NCBI RefSeq assembly: GCF_002195995.1
Contig: NZ_NHON01000001.1
Location: 135,906-199,905, forward strand
Direction: 5' to 3'
Length of the DNA stretch: 64,000 bases
From: Inquilinus limosus
Lineage (GTDB): Bacteria > Pseudomonadota > Alphaproteobacteria > DSM-16000 > Inquilinaceae
Position numbers and translations under genes: made by a program. How positions within the stretch are numbered: position 1 is the first letter of the stretch; every line of letters begins with the position of its first letter. The notes below the pieces were generated by a model, which had not been told where the DNA came from, did not search any database, and was given only the letters and a program-made list of their open reading frames with translations. This document shows positions 43,761 through 52,305 of this stretch, piece by piece.

Positions 43761-44108
43761 ATGAGTCGCGACCGGATCTTCCTGATCGAACCAGGCTTCG
43801 AGGATCCCAAGAGGCCCGGCGAGCGCTTCGTCTGCCCGCATTGCAATGCGATCGAGGGCCTGCTCGCCGCCTTCCCGGATCTCGCCGCGCGGCTGGACGT
43901 CCAGCGGGTGCCGTTCCCCCGCCCGCGCCTGCCTGTGATCGCGGCGGTCGGCGAGGCCAACCAGGCACTGCCGGTGCTGGTCCTCGGCGACGAGGCGCCG
44001 CCGCCCGCTGATGCGGCGGTGTATGAGGGCGCCCGCTTCGTCGTCGGATCCGGCCGCATCATCGAGCTGTTGGCGGAGCGCCACGGTTTTCCGCGCCTGC
44101 ACAGCTGA
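43761..44108 (+). CDS. DUF3088 protein with CPHC motif
   Basis: The 115-residue protein matches DUF3088: FLIEPGFEDPKRPGERFVCPHC, GLLAAFPDLAARLDVQRVPFPRPR, VGEANQALPVLVLGD. Cys25 and Cys28 form CPHC, the DsbA active-site dipeptide pattern, in a small thioredoxin-like protein without a signal peptide. It follows the LLM monooxygenase by 69 bases with its own GGAG. A cytosolic thiol/disulfide or sulfoxide-related role is a plausible inference; the family function is not established. Confidence 0.75.
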   Translation: MSRDRIFLIEPGFEDPKRPGERFVCPHCNAIEGLLAAFPDLAARLDVQRVPFPRPRLPVIAAVGEANQALPVLVLGDEAPPPADAAVYEGARFVVGSGRIIELLAERHGFPRLHS

Positions 44109-44134
44109 GCGGCCTGAAGAAGAGCGGTGACGCG

Positions 44135-44184
44135 TCCCGAACCTCTCGAACCGGGCCGAGAGCAGTGCGATCAGAGGTTCGGGA
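44135..44184. terminator. Bidirectional hairpin between convergent genes
   Basis: TCCCGAACCTCT (44135-44146) and its exact reverse complement AGAGGTTCGGGA (44173-44184) bracket an inner CTCTCG/CGAGAG stem. An outer GGTGACG/CGTCACC pair is also present around 44126 and 44224. It fills the 118-base gap between two convergent operons and probably ends both transcripts. Confidence 0.55.
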
Positions 44185-44226
44185 TGCCCTCCCGAGTCCG
44201 AGAGGCGTCCTCGAACCCGGCGTTCG

Positions 44227-45573
44227 TCACCCCGTTTGCCGCAGCCCGGCTGGGCTGACCGGCGGCCCTGAACGATCCCGGACGACCGGCCTGGGCAATC
44301 CGAGATTGGAGCGGAAATCGCCACCGAGATAGTCGGTGTCCAGAAGCGAGCGCTTGCGGAGCTCCGGAAGAAGGCCGTTCAACAGCAGGTCTTCCTGATC
44401 CGGGTTGCCGAGGCCGTGCAGCGAGATGACGTCGAGCACGCCGGCCCGGAAGCGCTCCTCGACAGCGTCGGCGAGCTGCTCCGGCGTGCCGGCGACCGAC
44501 CAGTGGCCGGTTTCCTGCGCCTGGATGATAAGCTCGCGAAGGGTCAGCCCCCGCTGCGCGTAGCGCCGAAAGACCTCCACACGTCCGCGCCGACGATTGG
44601 TGCCGTCGACCTCGGGCAGCAGGCGTTCCGGCAGCGGCTGATCCAGGGGCAGGTCCGACAGATCGATGCGGCCGCCGAGCATGTCGGCGAGCTTGAGGCG
44701 GCCCTGCTGATAGTCGATCTTCTCGTGCTTCTCACGGAGCCGTCGGGCGACGTCGGCCTCGGAGTCGCCGATGACGGAATGAAAGGAATTCATCATCAGC
44801 GGCAGATCGGCGGCCCGCCCGAATCCCCGCGCCTGCCGGCGGAGCTCTGCCACGAAGGCGATGGCCTCCTCGAGGGTGGGTTGCGAGGTGTAGACCACCT
44901 CGGCGTGGCGCGCCCCCAACGTGATGCCCTCGGCGGATTGGCCGGCCTGGAACTGCACCGGTCGGCCCTGCGGCGGAAACGGGACGTTCAGCGGGCCCTG
45001 AACCTGGAAGTGCTCGCCGTGATAGTCGATGCGGCCCAGCTTGCCCGGATCCACACTGATCGCCCCGCCCCTGCCGCGGCGCACGGCATCCGGCTGGTTG
45101 GCGTCGAACAGCGCGTTGACGATCTCGATGAACTCGCCGGCCCGCGCATACCGCTTCGCGGGGTTCGGCAGCTCGCCACCCCCGAAATTCTCCTCGCCAA
45201 CCGAGGATGTCACGGCGTTCCAGGCGGCACGCCCGCCGCTGACGTGATCGAGCGTGCCGATCAGGCGCGCCAGATTGTAGGGGTGGTGATAGGTGGTCGA
45301 GACGGTCGCGACCAGACCGATCTGCGCGGTGACCTGGCTCAACGCCGCCAGGGCGACGATCGGTTCCTGCGTGCCGGTCGTGCCGGACAGGCCGGCGGGA
45401 TCCGCCTGTAGAAGATCGGCCGTGAACAGGCCGGTGATCTTTTCCGCCTCCGCCTTGCGCGCGAGCTCCGCGGCCCGGCGCGCGCCGGTCACCGGGCTGG
45501 GGTCGTTGACGGCGAAGACGACATTGCCGGCCCCGACCAGCGTCTTGAGGCGGCGAGAGCGAACGCCAGGCAT
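44227..45573 (-). CDS. LLM-class flavin-dependent monooxygenase (NtaA/SnaA/DszA type)
   Basis: The 448-residue protein shows GLFTADLLQADPAG, IVALAALSQVTAQIGLVATVSTTYHHPYNLARLIGTLDHVSGGRAAWNAVTS, PVQFQAGQSAEGITLGARHAEVVYT, and the terminal VISLHGLGNPDQEDLLLNGLLPELRKRSLL. AGGAG precedes the ATG at 45573. It is the last gene of the large minus-strand unit. The C-terminus after about residue 420 is proline/arginine-rich and not typical, so the final residues may be non-essential. Confidence 0.87.
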   Translation of the reverse strand: MPGVRSRRLKTLVGAGNVVFAVNDPSPVTGARRAAELARKAEAEKITGLFTADLLQADPAGLSGTTGTQEPIVALAALSQVTAQIGLVATVSTTYHHPYNLARLIGTLDHVSGGRAAWNAVTSSVGEENFGGGELPNPAKRYARAGEFIEIVNALFDANQPDAVRRGRGGAISVDPGKLGRIDYHGEHFQVQGPLNVPFPPQGRPVQFQAGQSAEGITLGARHAEVVYTSQPTLEEAIAFVAELRRQARGFGRAADLPLMMNSFHSVIGDSEADVARRLREKHEKIDYQQGRLKLADMLGGRIDLSDLPLDQPLPERLLPEVDGTNRRRGRVEVFRRYAQRGLTLRELIIQAQETGHWSVAGTPEQLADAVEERFRAGVLDVISLHGLGNPDQEDLLLNGLLPELRKRSLLDTDYLGGDFRSNLGLPRPVVRDRSGPPVSPAGLRQTG

Positions 45574-45596
45574 GGGTGAACTCCTGATGTGGCTGT

Positions 45597-45728
45597 CTAG
45601 GGTCGCAGCAGCTGATCGCCGTGCCGGTTGATCTCGGACAGGCACGGCGTGTTCGAGCCCCTGTACTTGCGGAGCAAACGGGCGACGTCGTTAGAGCTGG
45701 ACCAGCGGAACTCGGACGTGCCGCTCAT
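45597..45728 (-). CDS. Possible 43-residue protein between two LLM genes
   Basis: The 163-base gap between two LLM genes holds an ATG frame with GAGG five bases upstream, encoding 43 residues (MSGTSEFRWSSSNDVARLL, then KYRGSNTPCLSEINRHGD, ending QLLRP). It is polar, has a central basic helix candidate and one cysteine. I recognise no family. Its position and ribosome-binding site favour expression, but chance is possible at this length. Confidence 0.4.
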   Translation of the reverse strand: MSGTSEFRWSSSNDVARLLRKYRGSNTPCLSEINRHGDQLLRP

Positions 45729-45736
45729 GAGAGCCT

Positions 45737-47059
45737 CTATTTGCTCAGAACCGGCTGCCTTTCTTCCAGCGGCCGTCGAGGTTCACCGGAGCCCCTGGCC
45801 TGCAGGCCGAGATGTCCGCGCAAGGTCGTGTGTTCATAGTCCCTACGGAACACGCCCCAGTCCTGGAGATAGGGGACGACCTTCGCGACGAATTCGTCGA
45901 AGCCCGTCGGCGTCAGGTGCGGGGCGAAGACGAAGCCGTCGGCGGCGTCCGACTGGACATGGCGGTTGATCTCGCGGGCCACGGTCTCGGGCGTGCCGAC
46001 GAAATGCTGGCGCGCCGTCACCCGGATGATCAGCTGGCGGATGCTGAGCTTGTCGCGTTCGGCGATCTCGCGCCAGGCGCGGGCGGTGTCCAGCCGGTTG
46101 TCGTAACGGGCGGCGCGGCCCTGCGCGAGGGCCTGCGAGGACACGTCGGGATCGACCTCCGGCAAGGGACCGTCCGGGTCGTAGGCGGAGAGATCGCGGT
46201 TCCAGACCTGCTCCAGGAACACGATCGCATTCTTCGGGCCGACCTGCTGCAGCCGGATGGCGGTCAGCCGCTCCTGCGCATCCACCTCGCTGTCGCCGAG
46301 GACGAAGGCGGCGCCGGGCAGGATCTTCAGATCGTCCGGATGGCGGCCGTATTTCGCCAGCCGGCCCTTGACGTCGCGATAGAAGGCCTGGCCGTCCTCG
46401 AGCGTGCCGTGGCGGGAATAGATCAGGTCGGCATGGCTGGCGGCGAGCTCGCGCCCCGTGTCGGAATCGCCGGCCTGGGCGATCACCGGCGTCCCCTGCG
46501 GCAGCGGCGACAGGGCGGTGCGCCCGCGAATGTCGACATGCTTCGACCGGATGGAGAAGTCTCCGTCGATCCAGATCGCGCGCGCGGCCTCGAGGAATTC
46601 GCGCGCCCGCTCGTAGCGCTCGGCGAAGGGCAGATGGTCGCCGCGCCGGAAATTGGCGCCGGTGAAGGCCCCGGGCGACGTCACCACGTTCCAGCCCGAC
46701 CGTCCGCCGGACAGCCTGTCGAGCGTGGCCAGCTGGCGCGCCAGGGGATAGGGCTCGTTGAAGGTGGTCGTCAGCGTGCCGATCAGCCCGACATGCTGCG
46801 TGACGGCGGCCAGCGCGGTCAGGATCGCCAGCGTGTTCGGGCGGCCCGCCACGTCGAGCTCGTGGAAGCGGCCCTTCTGCTCGCGCACCCGCAGGCCTTC
46901 GGCCAGGAAGATGAAGTCGAGCTTGCCGCGCTCGACCGTCTCGGCGAAGTGCCGGAACGAGGCGAAGGCGATCTGGCTGCCCGCCGCCGGGTCGCCCCAG
47001 ACGGTGAAGTTGTTCACGCCGGGGAACTGCGCCCCGAGGATGACCTGCTTCTTCGACAT
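45737..47059 (-). CDS. LLM-class flavin-dependent monooxygenase (NtaA/SnaA/DszA type)
   Basis: The 440-residue protein has FIFLAEGLRVREQKGRFHELD, LAAVTQHVGLIGTLTTTFNEPYPLARQLATLDRLSGGRSGWNVVTS, NFRRGDHLPFAERYERAREFL, PVIAQAGDSDTGRELAASHADLIY and the C-terminal GFVFAPHLTPTGFDEFVAKVVPYLQDWGVFR. It resembles the enzyme at 42399 in its late motifs. The start at 47059 is 20 bases past the stop of the upstream short LLM gene. Confidence 0.88.
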   Translation of the reverse strand: MSKKQVILGAQFPGVNNFTVWGDPAAGSQIAFASFRHFAETVERGKLDFIFLAEGLRVREQKGRFHELDVAGRPNTLAILTALAAVTQHVGLIGTLTTTFNEPYPLARQLATLDRLSGGRSGWNVVTSPGAFTGANFRRGDHLPFAERYERAREFLEAARAIWIDGDFSIRSKHVDIRGRTALSPLPQGTPVIAQAGDSDTGRELAASHADLIYSRHGTLEDGQAFYRDVKGRLAKYGRHPDDLKILPGAAFVLGDSEVDAQERLTAIRLQQVGPKNAIVFLEQVWNRDLSAYDPDGPLPEVDPDVSSQALAQGRAARYDNRLDTARAWREIAERDKLSIRQLIIRVTARQHFVGTPETVAREINRHVQSDAADGFVFAPHLTPTGFDEFVAKVVPYLQDWGVFRRDYEHTTLRGHLGLQARGSGEPRRPLEERQPVLSK

Positions 47060-47079
47060 GATCGGTTTCCGGTGTGCGG

Positions 47080-48060
47080 TCAGGCGGCAGTGGCGTAGCG
47101 GTTCGCGGCCGCCGGCAGGCCGAGCCGCTCGCGCAGGGTGGCGCCCCGGGCCCCGAATCCGGACCGGCGCAGGGCGGGAAGCAGTGTCTCGACCAGCTCC
47201 GGGAGGTCGCGGGGCAGGAAACGGACGCCGTCGAGGCCCGCCGCCGCCCATTCCGCGACCTGCGCGGCCAGGCCCGCCCCGTCCGTGCCGGCGGCGACGG
47301 ACACGTCGGCGAAGCGCAGCGGCCCGCCGTCCCCCGTCCCATCGCCCAGCTCCGCCACGAGCGGTGCCAGCCCTTCGGTGCCGGGGCGCAGGAAGACGAG
47401 ATCCGCCGCGGCGGCGAGCGCCGGGTCGTCGCCCGGCACGAAGGTGGCGGCCACGACCGGCTGCCCCTGCGGCGGGCGCGGCGTGATCGAGGGGCCGAGC
47501 ACGCTGAACCCGGCGCCCTTGAAGTCGATGGTGTGCAGCTTGGCGCCGTCGAGGAAGCGCTGGCTCACCGGATCCCGGATCACCGCGTCGTCCTCCCAGC
47601 TGTCCCACAGCCGGCGGACGACCTCGACCGCGTCCAGCGCGTCGCGGCCGAGCGCCGCCGGATCGCCGGCCGGGAAGCCGCCGAGGCGGCCGATGGCGCG
47701 GCCGGCTTCGGCGGCCCGTTCACCCTGAAGCCGCTGGACCAGCAGGCCCGCCCGCCCCCCGGTCACGTAATCGAGCGTCGCGATCGCGGTCGACACGTGG
47801 AAGGGCTCCACGAAGCTGACCGGGGCACCGGCGACGATGCCGATGTCACGGGTCCGGGCGCCCAGCCAGTTGGCGAGCAGCACCGCATCCGGCCCGTCGC
47901 CTTCGGGCCGGGCGAACCCGTCCTCCAGCGTCACGAAATCCGCCGCCCCGTCGAGGCGCTCCGCAACCGCGCCCCAGAGCCCCTGCCATCCGGTGTGCGG
48001 GCCCTTCAGCGCCGCCAGGTCGAGGCCGATGCCGATGCGGAATCCAGCCATGTCCGTCAT
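47080..48060 (-). CDS. Short luciferase-like (LLM fold) protein
   Basis: The 326-residue protein has LLM-like elements (FRIGIGLDLAALKG, ADFVTLEDGFARP, FHVSTAIATLDYVTGGRAGLLVQRLQGE, VVRRLWDSWEDDAV, FSVLGPSITPRPPQGQPVV) but is more than 100 residues shorter than the adjacent monooxygenase. Like the gene at 41597 it has the RAGLL variant where full enzymes read RSGWNVV or RAAWNAV, so substrate or flavin contacts may differ. It lies between the GNAT gene and a full LLM gene. Confidence 0.72.
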   Translation of the reverse strand: MTDMAGFRIGIGLDLAALKGPHTGWQGLWGAVAERLDGAADFVTLEDGFARPEGDGPDAVLLANWLGARTRDIGIVAGAPVSFVEPFHVSTAIATLDYVTGGRAGLLVQRLQGERAAEAGRAIGRLGGFPAGDPAALGRDALDAVEVVRRLWDSWEDDAVIRDPVSQRFLDGAKLHTIDFKGAGFSVLGPSITPRPPQGQPVVAATFVPGDDPALAAAADLVFLRPGTEGLAPLVAELGDGTGDGGPLRFADVSVAAGTDGAGLAAQVAEWAAAGLDGVRFLPRDLPELVETLLPALRRSGFGARGATLRERLGLPAAANRYATAA

Positions 48061-48103
48061 GCTCTGTCCCGTGCGTTGGAGGGAGTCGTGCCCGCGCCGC
48101 GGA

Positions 48104-48727
48104 TCATGCCGCCACCTCTGTCCGCGCGAGCCGGGCGGTGATCCTCGCCTCCTGCTGCGCCTTCAGCGCGGTCACGCGGGCGGTGGCCTCCGCGAAGGAG
48201 GCGGCTGGGCCTGGAACCGGCGACGTGCCGGCCTGGCCGGCCTTCGCGCCGACATGCTTCTCGAAGGGCAGAGACCGGTACAGCTCCGGATCGGCCCGCG
48301 GGTCGAACAGGGGCCGGTAGCCGAGCGAGAGGTAGAGCGTGGTGGCCTCCGGCTGGCGGAAGCCGGTGGTCAGGTACACGCGGGTGTAGCCCAGCGCGGC
48401 CGCGCTCTCCTCCAGGGCGAGCATGATGCGGCGCGCTAGGCCCTGGCGCCGCAGGTCGCCGCGGGTCCAGACGCGCTTCACCTCCGCCGTCTCGTCGTCA
48501 TGGCTCATGAAGGCGCCGCCGGCGATCGTCTCGCCGTCGCGCCGCAGCAGCAGGAAGTCGCCGATCGGCGGAGCGAAGGCCCGCGGCGGGTAGCGGAACA
48601 GCTCCGCGCGGGCGCCGCCGGGACGGCCCAGGTCGCCGTAACGGCCGTCATATTCGCCGATCAGGCCTTCCACCAGCGGCTGCGCGTCCGGGGCGAGCGG
48701 GGAGGTGTGGATGATGATGTCGCTCAT
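48104..48727 (-). CDS. GNAT-family N-acetyltransferase
   Basis: The 207-residue protein has the GNAT core: AGGAFMSHDDETAEVKRVWTRGDLRRQGLARRIMLALEESA, where RRQGLAR is the acetyl-CoA pyrophosphate loop, then GYTRVYLTTGFRQPEATTLYLSLGYRPL. It is coupled to three LLM genes and a transporter. In Bacillus S-alkyl- and S-succinocysteine salvage, an acetyltransferase, LLM monooxygenase and M20 deacetylase act together; this gene could supply the N-acetylation step here. That role is inferred. Confidence 0.82.
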   Translation of the reverse strand: MSDIIIHTSPLAPDAQPLVEGLIGEYDGRYGDLGRPGGARAELFRYPPRAFAPPIGDFLLLRRDGETIAGGAFMSHDDETAEVKRVWTRGDLRRQGLARRIMLALEESAAALGYTRVYLTTGFRQPEATTLYLSLGYRPLFDPRADPELYRSLPFEKHVGAKAGQAGTSPVPGPAASFAEATARVTALKAQQEARITARLARTEVAA

Positions 48728-48746
48728 GCGTATGCGTCCTGGACGA

Positions 48747-50408
48747 TCAGGCTGCGGCCGCGCGGGCCAGGGTCGGCACCGCTTCGAGCAGCGCCTGGGT
48801 GTAGCTGTGGCGCGGGGCGGCGAAGACCGCGGCGACGTCGCCGGACTCGACCACCCGGCCGCCCTTCATCACCACGACGCGGTCGGCGAGGTGATGGACG
48901 ACGCCGAGGTCGTGCGAGATGAACAGCAGCGCGGTGCCGGACTCGGCCTGGAGCTCGGCGAGCAGGTCCAGCACCTGGGCCTGGATCGAGACGTCGAGCG
49001 CGCTGACCGGTTCGTCCGCGACCAGCAGCTGCGGCCGCGGCGCGAAAGCCCGCGCGATGGCGACGCGCTGGCGCTGCCCGCCCGAAAGCTCGCGCGGATG
49101 GCGGTCGAGGAAGGCCGGGCCGAGCCGGACCGCGTCCAGCACCTCCCGCACCCGCCGCCGGCGTTCGGCGCCGAACATCTGCACCGCATCGAGGCTCTCG
49201 CCGACGATCCGGTCGACGCTGTAGCGCGGGTCGAAGGAGCTCAGCGGGTCCTGGGCGATCAGCTGAATGCGGGCGCGGCGGGCCCGGCGGTGCCGCTCGT
49301 CCAGCTCGCTCCAGGGCCGCCCGTCGACCAGCACCCGGCCGGCATCGGCCTCGACCAGCCCCAGCACGATCCGAGCCACCGTGCTCTTGCCCGATCCGGA
49401 CTCGCCGACGATGCCCAGGGTCTCGCCGGCCGCCAGCTCGAAGGACACGTCGTTAACCACCAGCGCCGCCGCGGCGCCGCTGCCGTAGCTCTTCTGCAGG
49501 CCCTCCGCCACCAGCACCCGGCGCTGGGGCTCGATCCGCTTGGCCGGGAGCGGGGCGCGCGGCCGGCCCGTCGCCCAGCCCTCCCCGGCCGCGGGCGCCA
49601 GGCGATGACCGCGCGAGGCGGCGGAGGGGACGGCGTCGAGCAGCTGGCGCGTGTAGGGATGGGCGGGTGCCGAAAGCAGCTCGGCGGTGGGCCCCTGCTC
49701 CACCACCTCGCCGTCGCGCATCACCAGCACGCGGTCGGCCAGCCGGGACACCACGGCTAGGTCGTGGCTGATCAGCAGCAGCGTGTGCCCGGCCCGCTGC
49801 CGCTGCTCGAGCAGATCGAGGATCTGCCGCTGCACGGTGACGTCGAGCGCGGTGGTCGGTTCGTCCGCGATCACCAGGTCCGGCTGCCCGGCGATCGCGG
49901 TGGCGATCAGCGCGCGCTGCCGCAGCCCGCCCGAGAGCTGGTGCGGATACTGCCGCAGCCGGTGCTCCGGATCCGGGATCCCGACCGATTGCAGGAGCGC
50001 CGCGGCGCGCTGCTGGACCTCGCTCCTTCGCCGCAGACGGCGGGCGCCGAGGGCGTCGGAGAGCTGCTGGCCGATCCGCCGCAGCGGGTCGAGCGAGACC
50101 AGCGCGTCCTGCAGCACGAAGCCGATCCGGCGGCCGCGCAGCCGGCGCCAGTGCCGTTCCCGGTATCGCAGCGCGCTCTCGCCGTCGATCTCGAAGGCGT
50201 CGGCGGTGACCTCGGCCCCGGGCCCGGCTAGCCCGACCAGGGAGCGGGCGGTGACCGATTTGCCGGAGCCGGATTCGCCGACCAGGGCGACGGTCTCGCC
50301 GCGATGGATCGTCAGGTCGAGCCCGCGGACCACCGCCGCCTTCCCCGCCGCGCCCGGGAACCGGATCGTCAGGTTGCGAACCCTGACCAGGGGATCGGAT
50401 GCGGTCAC
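48747..50408 (-). CDS. Fused double ATPase of peptide-type ABC transporter
   Basis: The 553-residue protein has two cassettes. Cassette 1 has GESGSGKSV, QLSGGLRQRALIATAI and LVIADEPTTALD. Cassette 2 has GESGSGKSTVARI, LSGGQRQRVAIARAF and LLVADEPVSALD. It starts at GTG 50408, overlapping the permease stop by four bases (GTGA). It has the same fused design as the ATPase at 39926 but is clearly diverged, suggesting parallel transporters for related ligands. Confidence 0.9.
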   Translation of the reverse strand: MTASDPLVRVRNLTIRFPGAAGKAAVVRGLDLTIHRGETVALVGESGSGKSVTARSLVGLAGPGAEVTADAFEIDGESALRYRERHWRRLRGRRIGFVLQDALVSLDPLRRIGQQLSDALGARRLRRRSEVQQRAAALLQSVGIPDPEHRLRQYPHQLSGGLRQRALIATAIAGQPDLVIADEPTTALDVTVQRQILDLLEQRQRAGHTLLLISHDLAVVSRLADRVLVMRDGEVVEQGPTAELLSAPAHPYTRQLLDAVPSAASRGHRLAPAAGEGWATGRPRAPLPAKRIEPQRRVLVAEGLQKSYGSGAAAALVVNDVSFELAAGETLGIVGESGSGKSTVARIVLGLVEADAGRVLVDGRPWSELDERHRRARRARIQLIAQDPLSSFDPRYSVDRIVGESLDAVQMFGAERRRRVREVLDAVRLGPAFLDRHPRELSGGQRQRVAIARAFAPRPQLLVADEPVSALDVSIQAQVLDLLAELQAESGTALLFISHDLGVVHHLADRVVVMKGGRVVESGDVAAVFAAPRHSYTQALLEAVPTLARAAAA

Positions 50409-51259
50409 GGCAGCCTCCTGCCTTCGAAGGCGGCCTGCCAGCGGCGCCCCAGCGCGCTGACCGAGACCACCGTCAGCGTGATGGCGATGCCGGGCCAGAC
50501 CGCGACCCACCAGGCGTTGCGCAGATAGCTGCGGCCCTCGGACAGCATCGCGCCCCATTCCGGCACCGGCGGCTGCGGCCCCATGCCGAGGAAGCTGAGC
50601 CCGGCGGCGCTGATGATCGCGGTGCCGAGGCCGATCGTGGCTAGGATCGGCACCTGGGCGACGGCGTGCGGCAGCACATGGCGCCAGACCAGGGTCGCCC
50701 GGGTCAGGCCGAAGGTGTTGGCCTGCTCGACATAGCCGGATTCGGCGACGACGAAGGTCTGGGCCCGCACCACCCGGGCGAAGCGCGGCACCGATGCCAC
50801 GCCGAGGGCGACGATCAGGTTGGTGGTGCCGGGGCCGGTGAAGGAGATCAGCACCAGCGCCAGCAGCAGGTCCGGGAAGGCCGAGACGACGTCGAGGAAG
50901 CGCGTGATCGCCTCGTCGACCAGCCCGCGCGCCAGGCCGGCGAACAGGCCGAGCAGCGACCCGGCGACCACCGCGATCAGCATGGCGCTGACGCCGATCA
51001 GCAGCGAATAGCGGGCGCCGTGGACGACGCGGGCGAACACGTCGCGGCCGAGCTGGTCGGTGCCGAACCAGTGCCCGCCGCCCGGCGGAAGCTGCGCCTG
51101 CAGCGGATCGGCGGCGATCGGATCGACGCCGGTCAGCAGGCCGGGCGAGACCGTCGCCACCGTGGCGACCAGCAGGAAGGCCGCCGCGGCCACCAGGCCG
51201 GGATGGCGCAGGCCGGCGGCGAGCAGGCCAGGGCGGAGCACCAGGGATGCGGCGGTCAT
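50405..51259 (-). CDS. Peptide-type ABC transporter permease (DppC-type)
   Basis: The 284-residue membrane protein has HWFGTDQLGRDVFARVVHGARYSL, an EAA loop YVEQANTFGLTRATLVWRHVLPHAV and SFLGMGPQPPVPEWGAMLSEGRSYL. It lies ten bases after the DppB-type gene. Confidence 0.87.
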   Translation of the reverse strand: MTAASLVLRPGLLAAGLRHPGLVAAAAFLLVATVATVSPGLLTGVDPIAADPLQAQLPPGGGHWFGTDQLGRDVFARVVHGARYSLLIGVSAMLIAVVAGSLLGLFAGLARGLVDEAITRFLDVVSAFPDLLLALVLISFTGPGTTNLIVALGVASVPRFARVVRAQTFVVAESGYVEQANTFGLTRATLVWRHVLPHAVAQVPILATIGLGTAIISAAGLSFLGMGPQPPVPEWGAMLSEGRSYLRNAWWVAVWPGIAITLTVVSVSALGRRWQAAFEGRRLP

Positions 51260-51269
51260 GTCGCCGCCC

Positions 51270-52271
51270 TCACCGGCTGCGCGTCCGCAGGCGCGGATCG
51301 AGGACCAGGTAGAGGAGGTCGACCAGGGTGCTGAGCACCACGTAGATCAGGGCCGAGAAGATCGCGACCGCCAGCACCACCGGCAGGTCCTTGCCGAGCA
51401 CCGCGTCGACCGTGACCTTGCCGAGGCCGGGCCGACCGAACACCAGCTCGGTGATCACCGCGCCGCTGAGCAGCCCGCCGACCAGCCAGCCGGTCAGGGT
51501 GATCGCCGGCAGCGCCGCGTGGCGCAGGCCGTGCCGCAGCCGCAGGGTCAGGCCGCCGGTGCCCCAGCTGCGGACCGTCAGGGCGAAGGGCTCCTCCAGC
51601 GCGCGCTCCAGCCCCTGCCGCAGGACTTGGCCGACCACGGCGCCGAGCGACAGCCCGAGCGACAGCGCCGGCAGCACCAGCGCGGAAAAGCTGCGGTCCC
51701 CGGCCACCGGGAACAGCTTTAGGGTGAAGCTGAAGACGAACAGCAGCACGATGCCGAGCCAGAAGGAGGGCGTCGACACCAGCACCAGCTCGACCCCGCC
51801 GGCGATGCGCCGGGCCCAGGGCCGGCCGGCGGTCAGCACCGCCGTCGCCACGGCGAAGACGACCGCCACGACCAGGGCCGCGGCGGTCAGCTTCAGCGTC
51901 GGCCACAGCTGCGACAGGATCAGCGGCCCGACATCGGTCTGCAGCATGTAGGAGCGGCCGAAATCGCCGTGCAGCACGCGCCAGAGATAGCGCAGATACT
52001 GTACGATCAGCGGGTCATCGAGGCCCCATTCGGCGCGGACCGCCGCCTCTACCTCCGGCGTGCGCAGCTGCTCGCCGATCAGCAGGTTGACGATGTCGCC
52101 CGGCGCGACCTGCAGGCTGGCGAAGCTCAGCGTCACCGCGGCCCAGAGCACCAGCACGGCCGAGCCGATGCGGCCCAGGACCTGCGTCGGCAGCGACCCG
52201 CGCCCGCCGCGGGACCGGCGGCCAGAGGCCAGCGCTGCCGGCCTGATGGTGGTGGAGTTCTCGATCGTCAC
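51270..52271 (-). CDS. Peptide-type ABC transporter permease (DppB-type)
   Basis: The 333-residue membrane protein starts at GTG 52271 with GCAGGAGCAGGA just upstream; the apparent frame further up is antisense to the binding protein. It shows LGRIGSAVLVLWAAVTLSFASLQVAPGDIV, EWGLDDPLIVQYLRYLWRVLHGDFGRSY, and TELVFGRPGLGKVTVDAVLGKDLPVV. It is 34 bases past the second binding-protein gene. Confidence 0.85.
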   Translation of the reverse strand: MTIENSTTIRPAALASGRRSRGGRGSLPTQVLGRIGSAVLVLWAAVTLSFASLQVAPGDIVNLLIGEQLRTPEVEAAVRAEWGLDDPLIVQYLRYLWRVLHGDFGRSYMLQTDVGPLILSQLWPTLKLTAAALVVAVVFAVATAVLTAGRPWARRIAGGVELVLVSTPSFWLGIVLLFVFSFTLKLFPVAGDRSFSALVLPALSLGLSLGAVVGQVLRQGLERALEEPFALTVRSWGTGGLTLRLRHGLRHAALPAITLTGWLVGGLLSGAVITELVFGRPGLGKVTVDAVLGKDLPVVLAVAIFSALIYVVLSTLVDLLYLVLDPRLRTRSR

Positions 52272-52305
52272 GTTGTCCTGCTCCTGCCCGGCCGCGGACG
52301 GCCGG

